A stretch of DNA of 64,000 bases from Bradyrhizobium yuanmingense (GCF_900094575.1 NZ_FMAE01000002.1:744001-808000); one strand, 5' to 3'; counted from the first letter of the stretch, positions 17,353 through 26,519 are shown. The notes: generated by a model not told the origin, from the letters alone. Numbers and translations: made by a program.

Positions 17353-19644
17353 ATGAGGCGTGGCGACGGACAGACGTTCGGTTGGGAACGGTTGATGAAG
17401 GCTGGTCTGGGGGCGGCCGGTCTGGGCGTGGTTTTGCAGGTGACACCGACCCTTGCACAGGTCTCCGGGACCAATTCGGGATCGACGGCCGCGTCATTGC
17501 CGCCCGTCACCGTGGAGGCGCCGAATCAGGTGCGCCCGCGCGCCGTGTCTGCCCAGCGCAATTCACCGTCGCAACGCGGCCGTGTCGCGGCGCAACGCAA
17601 TGCCGCCTCCAGGCAAGCCGCAAGCCAGGATGCGCGCGAGGCAGGTGGCGGTCGCGCCACGATATCGAGCGAGAACAGCTACGTTGCCAGCAGCAGCTCC
17701 GCCGGCACCAAGACGAACACGCCCCTGCTGGAGACGCCGCAGTCGATCTCGGTCGTGACGCGCAAGGAGCTCAACGACCGCGCCGTGCAGACGCTGACGC
17801 AGGCAGTCGGCTATGAGCCGGGCGTGCGCATCGATGCCTCGGGCTACGATCCGCGCTTCGACGCCATCTCGATCCGCGGCTTCGACATCACCTATAACGG
17901 CATCTATCTCGACGGCCTGCGTCTCGTCGGCGCTGGCCTTGGCGTGTTCAAGACGGAGCCCTATGGGGTCGACAGCATCACCGTGGTCCGCGGCCCGAGC
18001 TCGGCGCTCTACGGCCTCGGCTCGCCAGGCGGACTGATCGATCTGCAAAGCAAGCTGCCGACCAGCCAGCCTTTCCACGAGGTGCAGACGCTGTTCGGCG
18101 ATCGCGAACGCGTTCAGGGCAATTTCGATTTTTCGGGGCCGATCGATCCCAACGGCCAATTCTCCTATCGGCTGACCGGCATGGTGCGAGACGCCGACGT
18201 GTTCGTGCCGGGCGGCAAGGACAACCGCACCTATGTCGCTCCCGCCGTCACCTGGAGACCCGACCAATCGACAACCCTCACGCTTCTCGGCGCCTATCAG
18301 AAATCGAAGACGCCGGGCTCGATGTTCACCTATTCTTCGGGCATCGGGACGACGACGGACATCTTCACGGGCAGCCCGTCCTACAATTCGCTCGACCAGG
18401 AGCAGGGGCGCATCGGCTATCTGTTCGAGCACGCGTTCGACAACGCCGTGACCGTCCGCCAGAAATTCCGCTACGTCGATCTCGACGCTGTCACGCGCTA
18501 TGTCGGCTTTCTCGGTGCTCCCGTCGGCAACGTCGTGTCGCGTTATACCGGCTACGTCCACGACACGCTGCAATCGGCCATCATGGACAACCAGGTCGAG
18601 GCGAAGCTCTCCACCGGCCCGGTGCAGCACACGCTTCTGGTCGGCACCGACTACACATCGTCGAAGTTCACCGACAAGCAGGGGTTCGGCTTCGGCGTGT
18701 CCGATCTCAATCTGGCTGCGCCGGTCTATGCGCCGGAATCCATTCCGGATCCCGCGATCTCCTCGTCCACGGCGCAGCGGCAAACCCAGTCCGGCGTCTA
18801 CATTCAGGACCAGACCAAACTCGACCACTGGATCCTGACGCTGAGCGGCCGCAGCGACTGGGTCCGCACCACCGGCGAGGACCGGTTCGCGCTGACAAGA
18901 CAGACGCAATCTGATCAGGCCTATAGTGGGCGGGCAGGCCTGACCTATTTGTTCGATTCCGGTGTGGCGCCCTACATCGCCTATTCGACGTCGTTTTTTC
19001 CCAATCTCGGCGTCGATCCCTCAGGCGCCTTCTTCAAGCCGACCACCGGCAAGCAGACCGAGATCGGCGTGAAGTATCAGCCGCCGGGGACGCGAAGCCT
19101 CATTACCGCTGCCGTGTTCGACCTGACGCAGGATGGCGGCCTGGTGACGACGGGCACCGGCGTGACGGTCCAGCGCGGCGAAATTCAAAGCCGCGGCTTC
19201 GAATTGCAGGGGCTTGCAAGCCTCGGCAATGGTTTCGACATCACCTCGTCCTACACCTATCTCGACATGGTCACCAAGCAGGCCGGCGACAGCGCGCTGG
19301 TCGGCAAGTTTCCGTCGGGCAATCCTCCGCACACCGTGACGCTGTGGGGCAATTACGCCCTGCCGCTGGCTGGTCCCTTCGCGGGCCTGAGCGTCGGTGC
19401 CGGCGCGCGCTACATGTCTTGGAGCTATGGCGACGACGCGAACACGTTCAAGAACAGCTCGGTGACCCTGGTCGATGCCGCGCTGAAATACGATTTCAGC
19501 CAGGCCGCAAAGGAGCTGAAGGGCCTCACGTTCCAGGTCAACGCCAAGAACCTGTTCAATGTGCACTACACGACGTGTCAGGTCGGTTACTGCTACCGGG
19601 GCGCGCCGCTGACCGTCATCGCCACGCTCGGCTATCGCTGGTGA
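17353..19644 (+). CDS. TonB-dependent siderophore receptor
   Basis: 763 residues from the ATG at 17353, preceded by TTGGGGAAGA; the open frame extends further upstream but overlaps the AraC gene and is not a receptor there. A signal peptide ends near TLA-Q (about residue 35). The plug domain carries the siderophore-receptor signature ETPQSISVVTRKEL, IRGFDI and VDSITVVRGPSSALYGLGSPGG, and the 22-stranded barrel ends with an aromatic C-terminus (TLGYRW). It imports ferric siderophores across the outer membrane. Probably activated by the upstream AraC protein; a Fur/Irr-type box was not recognised. Confidence 0.9.
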   Translation: MRRGDGQTFGWERLMKAGLGAAGLGVVLQVTPTLAQVSGTNSGSTAASLPPVTVEAPNQVRPRAVSAQRNSPSQRGRVAAQRNAASRQAASQDAREAGGGRATISSENSYVASSSSAGTKTNTPLLETPQSISVVTRKELNDRAVQTLTQAVGYEPGVRIDASGYDPRFDAISIRGFDITYNGIYLDGLRLVGAGLGVFKTEPYGVDSITVVRGPSSALYGLGSPGGLIDLQSKLPTSQPFHEVQTLFGDRERVQGNFDFSGPIDPNGQFSYRLTGMVRDADVFVPGGKDNRTYVAPAVTWRPDQSTTLTLLGAYQKSKTPGSMFTYSSGIGTTTDIFTGSPSYNSLDQEQGRIGYLFEHAFDNAVTVRQKFRYVDLDAVTRYVGFLGAPVGNVVSRYTGYVHDTLQSAIMDNQVEAKLSTGPVQHTLLVGTDYTSSKFTDKQGFGFGVSDLNLAAPVYAPESIPDPAISSSTAQRQTQSGVYIQDQTKLDHWILTLSGRSDWVRTTGEDRFALTRQTQSDQAYSGRAGLTYLFDSGVAPYIAYSTSFFPNLGVDPSGAFFKPTTGKQTEIGVKYQPPGTRSLITAAVFDLTQDGGLVTTGTGVTVQRGEIQSRGFELQGLASLGNGFDITSSYTYLDMVTKQAGDSALVGKFPSGNPPHTVTLWGNYALPLAGPFAGLSVGAGARYMSWSYGDDANTFKNSSVTLVDAALKYDFSQAAKELKGLTFQVNAKNLFNVHYTTCQVGYCYRGAPLTVIATLGYRW

Positions 19645-19675
19645 GCGGAGCTGCCGGGCGGACGTCGCCGGACAA

Positions 19676-20014
19676 TTACCAATAGATCCCGTGGCGGTGC
19701 AGTTCGCGGATCACGCGGGCTTCGACAGATGGCTGCCGGCGTTTCGGCTTTGGCGCTTCGGTCGTCTTTGCCGGCGTCGTGCTTGATTGCACCGGAGCTG
19801 CGGCGGTTGGTGCCGTTGCGGCGGGTGCGGTCGGCGTCTGGACGTTTGCCGGTGACGCTTGCGTCGCCTGCGGCGGCACGGCGGCCGGCGCGGCCGGCTG
19901 CTCGGTGGCCGGTTGCTTCGAATCGGCCGCCGCCAGGCTGAGGCTCCGCGAGCCTCCGGCATGGGCCTGGCTTGCGAGCAGCGACATCGCGGCGATCAGG
20001 ATCAGCTTGCGCAT
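19676..20014 (-). CDS. Secreted Ala/Pro-rich small protein
   Basis: 112 residues from the ATG at 20014 (MRKLILIAAMSLLASQAHA, a clear Sec signal peptide). The mature part is a low-complexity Ala/Pro/Thr/Gln linker (residues 30-85) ending in a basic C-terminus with RRQPSVEARVIRELHRHGIYW. Similar layouts are seen in short periplasmic proteins of bradyrhizobia with a conserved C-terminal helix. It converges on the TonB receptor gene. No enzymatic domain is seen. Confidence 0.7.
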   Translation of the reverse strand: MRKLILIAAMSLLASQAHAGGSRSLSLAAADSKQPATEQPAAPAAVPPQATQASPANVQTPTAPAATAPTAAAPVQSSTTPAKTTEAPKPKRRQPSVEARVIRELHRHGIYW

Positions 20015-20071
20015 GGCAATCCCCGTCATCTGGTCAATCGATCTTACCCAATTCCCTTGGGCTTCATGGAC

Positions 20072-20158
20072 CTAACGCGCGAGGCGGTGCGTGCCGATCT
20101 CGATCAGGGTGGTCCGGCAGGACAGGCGATAGATCAGGCTGAAAAGTTGACCCCACAT
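20072..20158 (-). CDS. Possible micro-ORF (28 aa)
   Basis: ATG at 20158, TAG at 20072. The product begins MWGQLFSLIYRLSCR and is short and amphipathic. It lies in the 401-bp gap between two small genes (20015-20415), where I see nothing else. No clear ribosome-binding site, so this is a low-confidence call. Confidence 0.25.
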   Translation of the reverse strand: MWGQLFSLIYRLSCRTTLIEIGTHRLAR

Positions 20159-20415
20159 GACCGAACTCCGTTGTTGATCAATGCAGAGAATCTAGACCGC
20201 CTGCCTTTCCGGCGTTTTTCGCCGGGTGAGGAAAATGGCTTCGTCCGGGGGCGGCGCGATGTCGTCGCAACAGTCCGGAAGAAGTCGCCTCACGCGGGCG
20301 TGAAGCAGCGCGCCGAGCGGGGCCGATCGGATTCCGATCAAGGCCGGTAGTTCTCCCGGGATGAAGCGCCCGCAGCGCGGCAGTAACGTGCGGGCGCCTC
20401 AGCCCCGGTTATTGT

Positions 20416-20577
20416 ATGAGTTCCGATCGCCAAGACGATCCGCCGATCCTCATCTGCTCAAAATGCAGGCGGCCAATGAAGTTCCTGGCGACACTACCTG
20501 GAATAGTCACGCTGCCTGCGGAGCACGTTTATCATTGCGTCCAGTGCCGTCGCGTCGACACGATTCGGCTGAAGTGA
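20416..20577 (+). CDS. Small zinc-ribbon-like protein (53 aa)
   Basis: ATG at 20416, TGA at 20575-20577. The product has two CxxC knuckles, CSKC (14-17) and CVQC (41-44), spaced like a treble-clef or zinc-ribbon, and the Arg-rich ends of a nucleic-acid or protein-binding mini-domain. No signal peptide. Function unknown; the two complete knuckles make a real gene likely despite its size. Confidence 0.65.
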   Translation: MSSDRQDDPPILICSKCRRPMKFLATLPGIVTLPAEHVYHCVQCRRVDTIRLK

Positions 20578-20681
20578 CGCTCTGGTGGCCGGGGCGGGCC
20601 GCTTACAGCAGTTGTAGCTGCTCCCGCCGCCGCGAAACCGGTGCTATAATATCGTGAACACAAGAGAACAGGGAGGACACC

Positions 20682-21014
20682 ATGAACCACACCATGGTTC
20701 CCAGTGATCGCGTGGAGCACGTCGCCGTCTACGGACGCGACGGCACGAAGCTCGGCACGATCGAGCGGTTGATGCTCGACAAGATGAGCGGAACGGTTGC
20801 CTATGCCGTGATCAAGACCGGCGGGCTGCTCGGTACGCGTCACCATTATCCGCTGCAGTGGAGCGCGCTGAAATACGATCCAGCACGGCAGGCGTTCCAG
20901 ACCGAGCAGACGCTGGACGAACTCAGCAGCGGCCCGTGCGAGTTCGATGGCGACGCGTTCGACTGGGGCGACCGCTCGCGGCCCTACCCGCATCCGCATT
21001 ACTGGTCGGTCTAG
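20682..21014 (+). CDS. PRC-barrel domain protein
   Basis: 110 residues, preceded by ACAGGGAGGACACC. Residues 8-75 fit a PRC-barrel (VAVYGRDGTKLGTIERLMLDKMSGTVAYAVIKTGG), a small beta-barrel found in photosynthetic reaction-centre H subunits and in many stress-related or RNA-maturation proteins. Single domain with an acidic C-terminal tail rich in Pro, His and Tyr. Likely cytoplasmic; role unknown. Confidence 0.8.
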   Translation: MNHTMVPSDRVEHVAVYGRDGTKLGTIERLMLDKMSGTVAYAVIKTGGLLGTRHHYPLQWSALKYDPARQAFQTEQTLDELSSGPCEFDGDAFDWGDRSRPYPHPHYWSV

Positions 21015-21061
21015 CGAGCAAGACGGTTCGGCCGCGGAGCAGTATTTGACGCGAGCGCCCG

Positions 21062-21496
21062 CTATCCCGCGAGCGGCTGCTCGCCGACCTTGGGCCAATA
21101 GGTGCCGAAGCTCCAGAGCCCGCCCTCCGGATCGCGTGCGGCGAAATCGCGGCTGCCATAATCGGTCGTGTAGGGCTCCATCTCGATCTGCGCCCCGGCG
21201 GCTTTCACCTTTTGAAAGAGCGCGTCGGGATCCTCCACGGCCAGATAGACGGCATCCGTCCGCCGGCCGCCGATGTCGCCAACCAATTTGCCGTAGGCAT
21301 CGTCGCGATGCGCGCCCAGCATGAGGATCGACGATCCGAACGCCAGCTCGGCGTGAACGACCGTGCCCTCCTTGCGGTACACCACCCGTTCGGTGAAGCC
21401 GAGAACGTCCTTCAGCCAGGCGATCATCGCCTCGGCATCCCTACAGCGCATGGTGTGGTAGAGGCGCGGCGCTTCGTAGCCGTTCGGCTGGTTCAT
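21062..21496 (-). CDS. VOC-family protein (glyoxalase/bleomycin-resistance fold)
   Basis: 144 residues with paired beta-alpha-beta-beta-beta units: LYHTMRCRDAEAMIAWLKDVLGF and VYLAVEDPDALFQKVKAAGA, then FAARDPEGGLWSFGTY, where the final Glu-type metal position appears changed. Belongs to the PhnB/glyoxalase-like group of small VOC proteins. The gene is separated from the AraC gene by 119 bp. Substrate unknown. Confidence 0.8.
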   Translation of the reverse strand: MNQPNGYEAPRLYHTMRCRDAEAMIAWLKDVLGFTERVVYRKEGTVVHAELAFGSSILMLGAHRDDAYGKLVGDIGGRRTDAVYLAVEDPDALFQKVKAAGAQIEMEPYTTDYGSRDFAARDPEGGLWSFGTYWPKVGEQPLAG

Positions 21497-21615
21497 GACA
21501 CTCTCCAGGTTCGGTGCAAGCTTGTTGCGAAGCCGACCCTAGTTCGGATCATGGCGGCCGGCTTGAACAAATGGGACCTGACCGTGCCTCGCGCCGTCTT
21601 GCCGCTGTTTTGGCG

Positions 21616-22446
21616 CTAGCCCCCGCCGTCCCGCATCAGGCGTGAATCGACGACATCGAGCCGCGCGGCCCATCCGGTCGGCGTCTCTCCGCTGAACATC
21701 CGGAAATCGCGAGCAAGATGTGCCTGGTCGGCATAGCCGGCGTCCGCGGCAATGGCCGCCCAGCCGCCTGCGCCATCCGTCCGGGCCAGGACGCAAGCGC
21801 GATGAAAGCGCAGCATCTGGGCCAGCGTCTTTGGCGGAGCGCCGATCTCGCGGTGGAAGCGGCGTGTGAGATGCTTGCGGCTCCAGCCGATGTCGGAGGC
21901 AATGTCGGCGATCCTGACCGCGCCCGCGCCTCGCCACAGCGTCTCCAGCGCGAAGGCGACCTCAGGCGAGGGCTCGTGTACGGCGCGGCGAAGCACGAAG
22001 TCTTCGACGATCTCGAATCGTCGCTGCCAGCCGGCCGCCTCGGCCACCCTGGCGCGGAGTTCCCTGCCGTGCCGTCCCAGAATGTCGTCGAGCCCGACGA
22101 TCCGCGCGGTCAGATCGGGCACGGCGCCTCCGAAGAAGCGATACGCCCCGAGCGGCGTGAAATCGACCTGAACGCATTCGGCGCGCCCGTCGGATTCGAT
22201 CACGACCGGCCCAGGAAACAGACCCGCTGCGAAACTCGGCCGCGCATCGGCGGTGTCCGGTCGGTGTCCGAGCGCAATGCGGAAGGGCGTTCCCAAATTC
22301 ACCAGCAGAGGCAGTGCAAGCGGCGCGGCGTGGCGGAAGGCGGCCAAGCCGATCCCGCGCTCGCGGTAGAAGGAAATGCTGGAGATCAGCCGCGCAAGAC
22401 GCGGCGAGGGCGGTCGACGGATGACATCGGGAGGTGCGTCCATCAC
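21616..22446 (-). CDS. AraC-family transcriptional regulator
   Basis: 276 residues. The N-terminal domain (residues 10-140) is of the DUF6597/AraC-associated type, and the C-terminal HTH pair is RIADIASDIGWSRKHLTRRFHREIG and GGWAAIAADAGYADQAHLARDFRMFSGETPTGW. Encoded upstream of and in the same direction as the VOC gene, which it may control. No metal or sugar ligand motif is evident. Confidence 0.83.
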   Translation of the reverse strand: MMDAPPDVIRRPPSPRLARLISSISFYRERGIGLAAFRHAAPLALPLLVNLGTPFRIALGHRPDTADARPSFAAGLFPGPVVIESDGRAECVQVDFTPLGAYRFFGGAVPDLTARIVGLDDILGRHGRELRARVAEAAGWQRRFEIVEDFVLRRAVHEPSPEVAFALETLWRGAGAVRIADIASDIGWSRKHLTRRFHREIGAPPKTLAQMLRFHRACVLARTDGAGGWAAIAADAGYADQAHLARDFRMFSGETPTGWAARLDVVDSRLMRDGGG

Positions 22447-22594
22447 GCGCTAACGCTCCGTTGCTTCGCGCTCCATGCGTATGGTGTCGCGGAGCATGTC
22501 GGTCATGCCTGGAGCTTAGCAGGCGATCGCAGCGGAACTCAAATGACCCGGTGCGTGGCACGCCGTCGAATTGCGCCGAAGCGCTGCCGCCCCG

Positions 22595-22990
22595 TCACGG
22601 CCGGTTGCGCATCCAGTCGGCCAGGCCCGCTATCGCCTTGTCGAGATCCTGGCGCGCGGCGGCGTCGGGGATCGTCTCCTCCAGCGCGCCGCGCATGCAG
22701 AGCATCCAGGCGTCGCGCTCGGCGTCCCCAATGGCGAAGCCGAAATGGCGCTGGCGCAGCCGCGGATGACCTTTCTCGGGTGTATAGAGCCGCGGGCCAC
22801 CGGTCCATTCGGTGAGATAGCGCTTCAGCACGTCCCTGATCAGGCCAAGGTCGTCCGCATGCATGGCGCGGATGATCTTCGCCTCCGGCAGCGTGTCCAT
22901 GCGGTCGTAGAAGCGGTCGACGAGGGCGTCGATCGTGGCGCTGCCGCCGATCCGCTCGAACATGGAGGTGGCGACGTCGGTGGACGTCAT
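22595..22990 (-). CDS. Group II truncated hemoglobin
   Basis: 131 residues. FERIGGSATIDALVDRFYDRM carries the B-helix Tyr region, and YLTEWTGGPRLYTPEKGHPRLRQRHFGFAIG contains the proximal-His segment typical of group II (GlbO-like) 2-on-2 globins. The start codon is 2 bp after the boxR stop on the minus strand, so the two genes are almost certainly co-transcribed. An O2-delivery or NO/peroxide detoxification role linked to the oxygen-requiring BoxB epoxidase is an attractive inference. Confidence 0.85.
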   Translation of the reverse strand: MTSTDVATSMFERIGGSATIDALVDRFYDRMDTLPEAKIIRAMHADDLGLIRDVLKRYLTEWTGGPRLYTPEKGHPRLRQRHFGFAIGDAERDAWMLCMRGALEETIPDAAARQDLDKAIAGLADWMRNRP

Positions 22991-22992
22991 CG

Positions 22993-23901
22993 CTACAGCG
23001 CCACGCTGCGCAGGCCGAAGCTGCGGGCTTCGTTCTGCAGCACCGGCCGCACCGCATCGATCAGGCGTGCGGCGGCGGCATCGACGGAGAGGCCGGCGGT
23101 ATCCACCACCGCGGTCGCGCGCGAATACAACGGCTCGCGGCTGAGCAGGATGTTGCGCAGCTCCGTCATCGCCGAGCGATCATCAGCCATCGGGCGTAGA
23201 TCGCCCTGGCGACGCACGCGCGCCATGTGCTCCTCGGGCTCGGCCTTCAGCCAGATCGTGTAGAACGAGGAGAGGACCTGATCGAAGGTCAGGGGCTCGG
23301 AGACGATGCCGCCGCCGGTTGCCAGCACCATCAGCTCGTTGCGCGCGAGCAGCTGTTGCAGTGCCGCCTGCTCCATGCGGCGAAAGCCTTCCTGGCCGTA
23401 CAGCGCGATGATCTCGGCGACCGAGAGCCCGTTCTGCTGCTCGACCTCCTTGTTGAGCTCGACGAAACTCCAGCCGATCCTCTTCGCCAGCATCCGCCCA
23501 AGTGTGGACTTGCCGGCGCCGCGCAGGCCGATCAGCGCGATCCCGCAGAACGGCGCGCGCCGAGGCGCGGTTGCGCTGCCGCCGGCGAGCAGATCCTTGG
23601 CCTGAGCAATCTGCGCGGGCGTCGCCTTGCGCAGGAGGTCGCGAAACACCTGCCAGTCCGGGGTCGGATCGGCGCTGGGCAGCAAATCTTCGAGATGGGC
23701 GCCCATCGCGTCGGAGACGCGGCGCAGCAGCACGATCGAGACATTGCCCTTGCCGCTCTCGAGCTGCGCGATGTAGCGCTCCGAAATTCCCGACACCTTG
23801 GCGAGTACCTTGCGCGACATGCCGCGCAGCGCGCGCATGGTGCGCACACGCTGGCCGAGTTGTTCGAGGAAGCGGGATTCGGCGTCGGGACTTTCGGTCA
23901 T
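22993..23901 (-). CDS. boxR: BoxR/BzdR-type regulator (XRE helix-turn-helix plus shikimate-kinase-like domain)
   Basis: 302 residues. Residues 15-70 are an XRE HTH (MSRKVLAKVSGISERYIAQLES), residues 118-290 a shikimate kinase-like domain with a complete P-loop GLRGAGKST (125-133). This two-domain plan is that of BoxR/BzdR, a repressor released by benzoyl-CoA. It is divergent from the benzoate-CoA ligase gene, with 114 bp between the two starts, and has a truncated hemoglobin gene behind it. Sites matching one shared motif occur before the ligase, boxC and a transporter. Confidence 0.9.
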   Translation of the reverse strand: MTESPDAESRFLEQLGQRVRTMRALRGMSRKVLAKVSGISERYIAQLESGKGNVSIVLLRRVSDAMGAHLEDLLPSADPTPDWQVFRDLLRKATPAQIAQAKDLLAGGSATAPRRAPFCGIALIGLRGAGKSTLGRMLAKRIGWSFVELNKEVEQQNGLSVAEIIALYGQEGFRRMEQAALQQLLARNELMVLATGGGIVSEPLTFDQVLSSFYTIWLKAEPEEHMARVRRQGDLRPMADDRSAMTELRNILLSREPLYSRATAVVDTAGLSVDAAAARLIDAVRPVLQNEARSFGLRSVAL

Positions 23902-23936
23902 GAGTCTTCTTTACAGGGGTCCTGCGGCGCGTTTTA

Positions 23937-23954
23937 ATGAAACATAGTGCCTGC
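23937..23954. promoter_or_regulatory. Proposed BoxR operator in the boxR/ligase divergent region
   Basis: ATGAAACATAGTGCCTGC matches the boxC-upstream site at 14 of 18 positions. It lies between the divergent boxR and ligase genes, so it could serve both. It has lost the second TGCA of the stronger sites and may be a weaker operator. Confidence 0.4.
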
Positions 23955-24015
23955 TGGCATTGACAGCAAGCCGCCGTGGTGTCTTTCTATGAATTATAAT
24001 TCTAATTCCGGGGAG

Positions 24016-25563
24016 ATGTCCGTGAGCGAGGGATCCTATAACGCGGTGACCTGGCTGCTCGACCGTAACGTCAGGGAGGGCAGGGGCAGTAAGCTCGCCT
24101 TCGACGACACCGTCTCGCGACTCACCTATGGCGAGCTCCAGCAACAGACCCGGCGCGCCGCCAACATGCTGCGCCGGCTCGGCGTCCGCCGCGAGGAGCG
24201 CGTGGCGATGATCATGCTGGATACAATCGATTTCCCGATCGTGTTCCTGGGCGCGATCCGCGCCGGCATCGTGCCGGTGCCGCTCAACACGCTGCTGACC
24301 GCGGACCAATACGCCTACATCCTCGCCGACTGCCGCGCGCGCGTGCTGTTCGTGTCCGAAGCGCTCTATCCCGTCATCAAGGACGTTGTCGGCCGCATGC
24401 CGGATCTCGAGCATGTCGTGGTCTCCGGCGCCAAGCAGAACGGCCACAAGCAGCTTGCCGAAGAGCTCGCTGGCGAGAACGATCAGTTCACCACCGCCGT
24501 GACGCATCCGGACGAGCCGGCGTTCTGGCTGTACTCGTCGGGCTCGACGGGCATGCCGAAGGGCGTGCGCCATTTGCATTCCAATTTGCAGGCCACTGCC
24601 GACACCTATGCCAAGCAGGTGCTCGGCATCCGTGAGAGCGATGTGTGTCTCTCCGCGGCGAAATTGTTCTTCGCCTATGGCCTCGGCAATGCGCTGACCT
24701 TTCCAATGTCTGTCGGTGCCAGCGTGATCCTCAACAGCGAGCGTCCGACGCCGGCGCGGATGTTCGACCTGATGAACCGCTACAATCCCTCGATCTTCTA
24801 TGGCGTGCCGACCTTGTTCGCCGCGATGCTCAACGACGAGACCATGAAGAGCGAGCGCGGCGGCAAGGCTTTGCGCATCTGCACCTCCGCCGGCGAGGCG
24901 CTGCCGGAATCCGTCGGCCACAGCTGGAAGGCACGGTTCGGTGTCGACATTCTCGACGGCGTCGGCTCGACCGAGCTGTTGCACATTTTTCTGTCGAACG
25001 CGCCCGGCGACATCAGATACGGTTCCTCCGGCAAGCCGGTGCCGGGCTATGCGGTGCGGCTCGTCAACGAGGCGGGCCAGGACGTCGCCGACGGCGAGGT
25101 CGGCGAGCTCCTGGTCGATGCGCCCTCCGCCGGCGAGGGCTACTGGAACCAGCGTCACAAGAGCCGCCGCACCTTCGAGGGGCCGTGGACCCGCACCGGC
25201 GACAAATACATTCGTGACGCCGACGGCCGCTTCACGTTCTGCGGCCGCGCCGACGACATGTTCAAGGTCTCCGGCATCTGGGTCTCGCCGTTCGAAGTGG
25301 AGAGCGCGCTGATCACGCATCCGGCCGTGCTGGAAGCTGCCGTCGTGCCCGAGGCCGATCCGGAAGGCCTCCTGAAGCCGAAAGCCTTCGTCGTGTTGCG
25401 CCCAGGCGCAAAGACGACGGACTTGCAGGAGATGCTCAAGGAGCACGTCAAGCAGAAGATCGGCCCCTGGAAATATCCGCGCTGGATCGATGTGGTGGAC
25501 TCGCTGCCGAAGACCGCGACCGGAAAGATCCAAAGGTTCAAGCTGCGGGAAGGCGCGCGTTAA
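24016..25563 (+). CDS. bclA: Benzoate-CoA ligase
   Basis: 515 residues from the ATG at 24016. Other starts are possible: ATG at 23989, or GTG at 24022, which has the best-spaced GGGGAG. ANL-superfamily motifs are intact: A3 YSSGSTGMPKG (173-183), SAGEALPE, GSTELLHIFLSN (the benzoate-CoA ligase type), TGDKY, and the catalytic Lys in TATGK (K504). It adenylates benzoate and transfers it to CoA, the entry step of the box pathway, in the cytoplasm. Probably repressed by BoxR; the benzoyl-CoA it makes would be the effector. Confidence 0.9.
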   Translation: MSVSEGSYNAVTWLLDRNVREGRGSKLAFDDTVSRLTYGELQQQTRRAANMLRRLGVRREERVAMIMLDTIDFPIVFLGAIRAGIVPVPLNTLLTADQYAYILADCRARVLFVSEALYPVIKDVVGRMPDLEHVVVSGAKQNGHKQLAEELAGENDQFTTAVTHPDEPAFWLYSSGSTGMPKGVRHLHSNLQATADTYAKQVLGIRESDVCLSAAKLFFAYGLGNALTFPMSVGASVILNSERPTPARMFDLMNRYNPSIFYGVPTLFAAMLNDETMKSERGGKALRICTSAGEALPESVGHSWKARFGVDILDGVGSTELLHIFLSNAPGDIRYGSSGKPVPGYAVRLVNEAGQDVADGEVGELLVDAPSAGEGYWNQRHKSRRTFEGPWTRTGDKYIRDADGRFTFCGRADDMFKVSGIWVSPFEVESALITHPAVLEAAVVPEADPEGLLKPKAFVVLRPGAKTTDLQEMLKEHVKQKIGPWKYPRWIDVVDSLPKTATGKIQRFKLREGAR

Positions 25564-25583
25564 TTGGCCACCTGCAACAGGCC

Positions 25584-25667
25584 GTGATGGCCGGGCTTGA
25601 CCTGGCCATCCACGCGCCGCCACGCGTGAGAAAAGACGTGGATGCCCGGGTCAAGCCCGGGCATGAC
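25584..25667. repeat. Two-armed intergenic repeat, family B copy 1
   Basis: Arms GATGGCCGGGCTTGACCTGG and CCCGGGTCAAGCCCGGGCAT are inverted around a short centre that itself carries CCACGC/GCGTGG-like steps. It fills the gap between the ligase and hydrolase genes. Copies recur at 29.9 and 50.7 kb. Confidence 0.75.
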
Positions 25668-25690
25668 GATCGAGAGAGAAGAGCGCAGAA

Positions 25691-26503
25691 ATGACCAATC
25701 TCACCCCCACCGGCTTCCTCGACATCGACGGCGCCAGCCTCGAATACAGATGGCTCGCGCCGCCAGTCCCCGACGCGCCCACCATCGTGATGCTGCATGA
25801 GGGCCTCGGCTGCGTCGGCCTCTGGGGTGATTTCCCCGAGAAGCTGCAGCAGGCCACGGGCGCGGGCATCTTCGCCTATTCGCGCGCAGGCTACGGCCAG
25901 TCCAGCCCGGTCGCGCTGCCGCGGGCGCTCGACTACATGCATCGTGAGGCGCTGGACGTGTTGCCGAAGCTGCTCGACATGATCGGGTTCAAGCGCGGCC
26001 TTCTGCTCGGCCATTCCGATGGTGCCTCGATCGCGACCATCTATGCCGGGGCGCATCAGGATCATCGCCTCAATGGGCTCGTGCTGATCGCGCCGCATTT
26101 CGTCGTCGAGGACATCTCGATCAAATCCATCGCCGCGATCAAGACGACGTTCGAGACCACGGACCTCAGGTCGAAGCTCGCGCGCTGGCACAAGGACGTC
26201 GACAACGCCTTCCATGGCTGGAACGGCGCCTGGCTCGATCCGAAATTCCGCGATTGGGATATCTCCGAATACCTCGCCTACATCCGCGTGCCCGTGATGA
26301 TCGTGCAAGGCGCAGATGACCAATACGGGACGCTGCGCCAGGCCGAGATCGCACAGGAGGAATGTTACTGCCCGGTCGACCTGAAAATCATTGCCGGCGC
26401 GGCGCATTCCCCGCATCGCGAGGCCCCGGGGCCGACCCTCGATGCCATCATGCAGTTTGCAAAGGCCGCCTTGCGGGATGATCCAGGGCTTCAGGCCGCG
26501 TGA
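25691..26503 (+). CDS. Alpha/beta hydrolase of the box cluster
   Basis: 270 residues. The nucleophile elbow is GHSDG (around residues 107-111), the acid is in VQGADDQYG and the His in GAAHSPHRE, giving a complete triad. The oxyanion region is MLHEGLGCVGLWGDF. It sits between the benzoate-CoA ligase and boxC, so a role in removing CoA thioester or opening a lactone produced by the box pathway is probable; the exact reaction is not known. Ring-cleavage intermediates of the aerobic benzoyl-CoA route are a reasonable substrate guess. Confidence 0.8.
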   Translation: MTNLTPTGFLDIDGASLEYRWLAPPVPDAPTIVMLHEGLGCVGLWGDFPEKLQQATGAGIFAYSRAGYGQSSPVALPRALDYMHREALDVLPKLLDMIGFKRGLLLGHSDGASIATIYAGAHQDHRLNGLVLIAPHFVVEDISIKSIAAIKTTFETTDLRSKLARWHKDVDNAFHGWNGAWLDPKFRDWDISEYLAYIRVPVMIVQGADDQYGTLRQAEIAQEECYCPVDLKIIAGAAHSPHREAPGPTLDAIMQFAKAALRDDPGLQAA

Positions 26504-26519
26504 CCTCCATGCGGATTTA

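Noticed and set aside
23911..25623. 570-residue minus-strand open frame opposite the benzoate-CoA ligase
   Set aside because: Shadow of a well-motivated plus-strand gene with complete ANL motifs.
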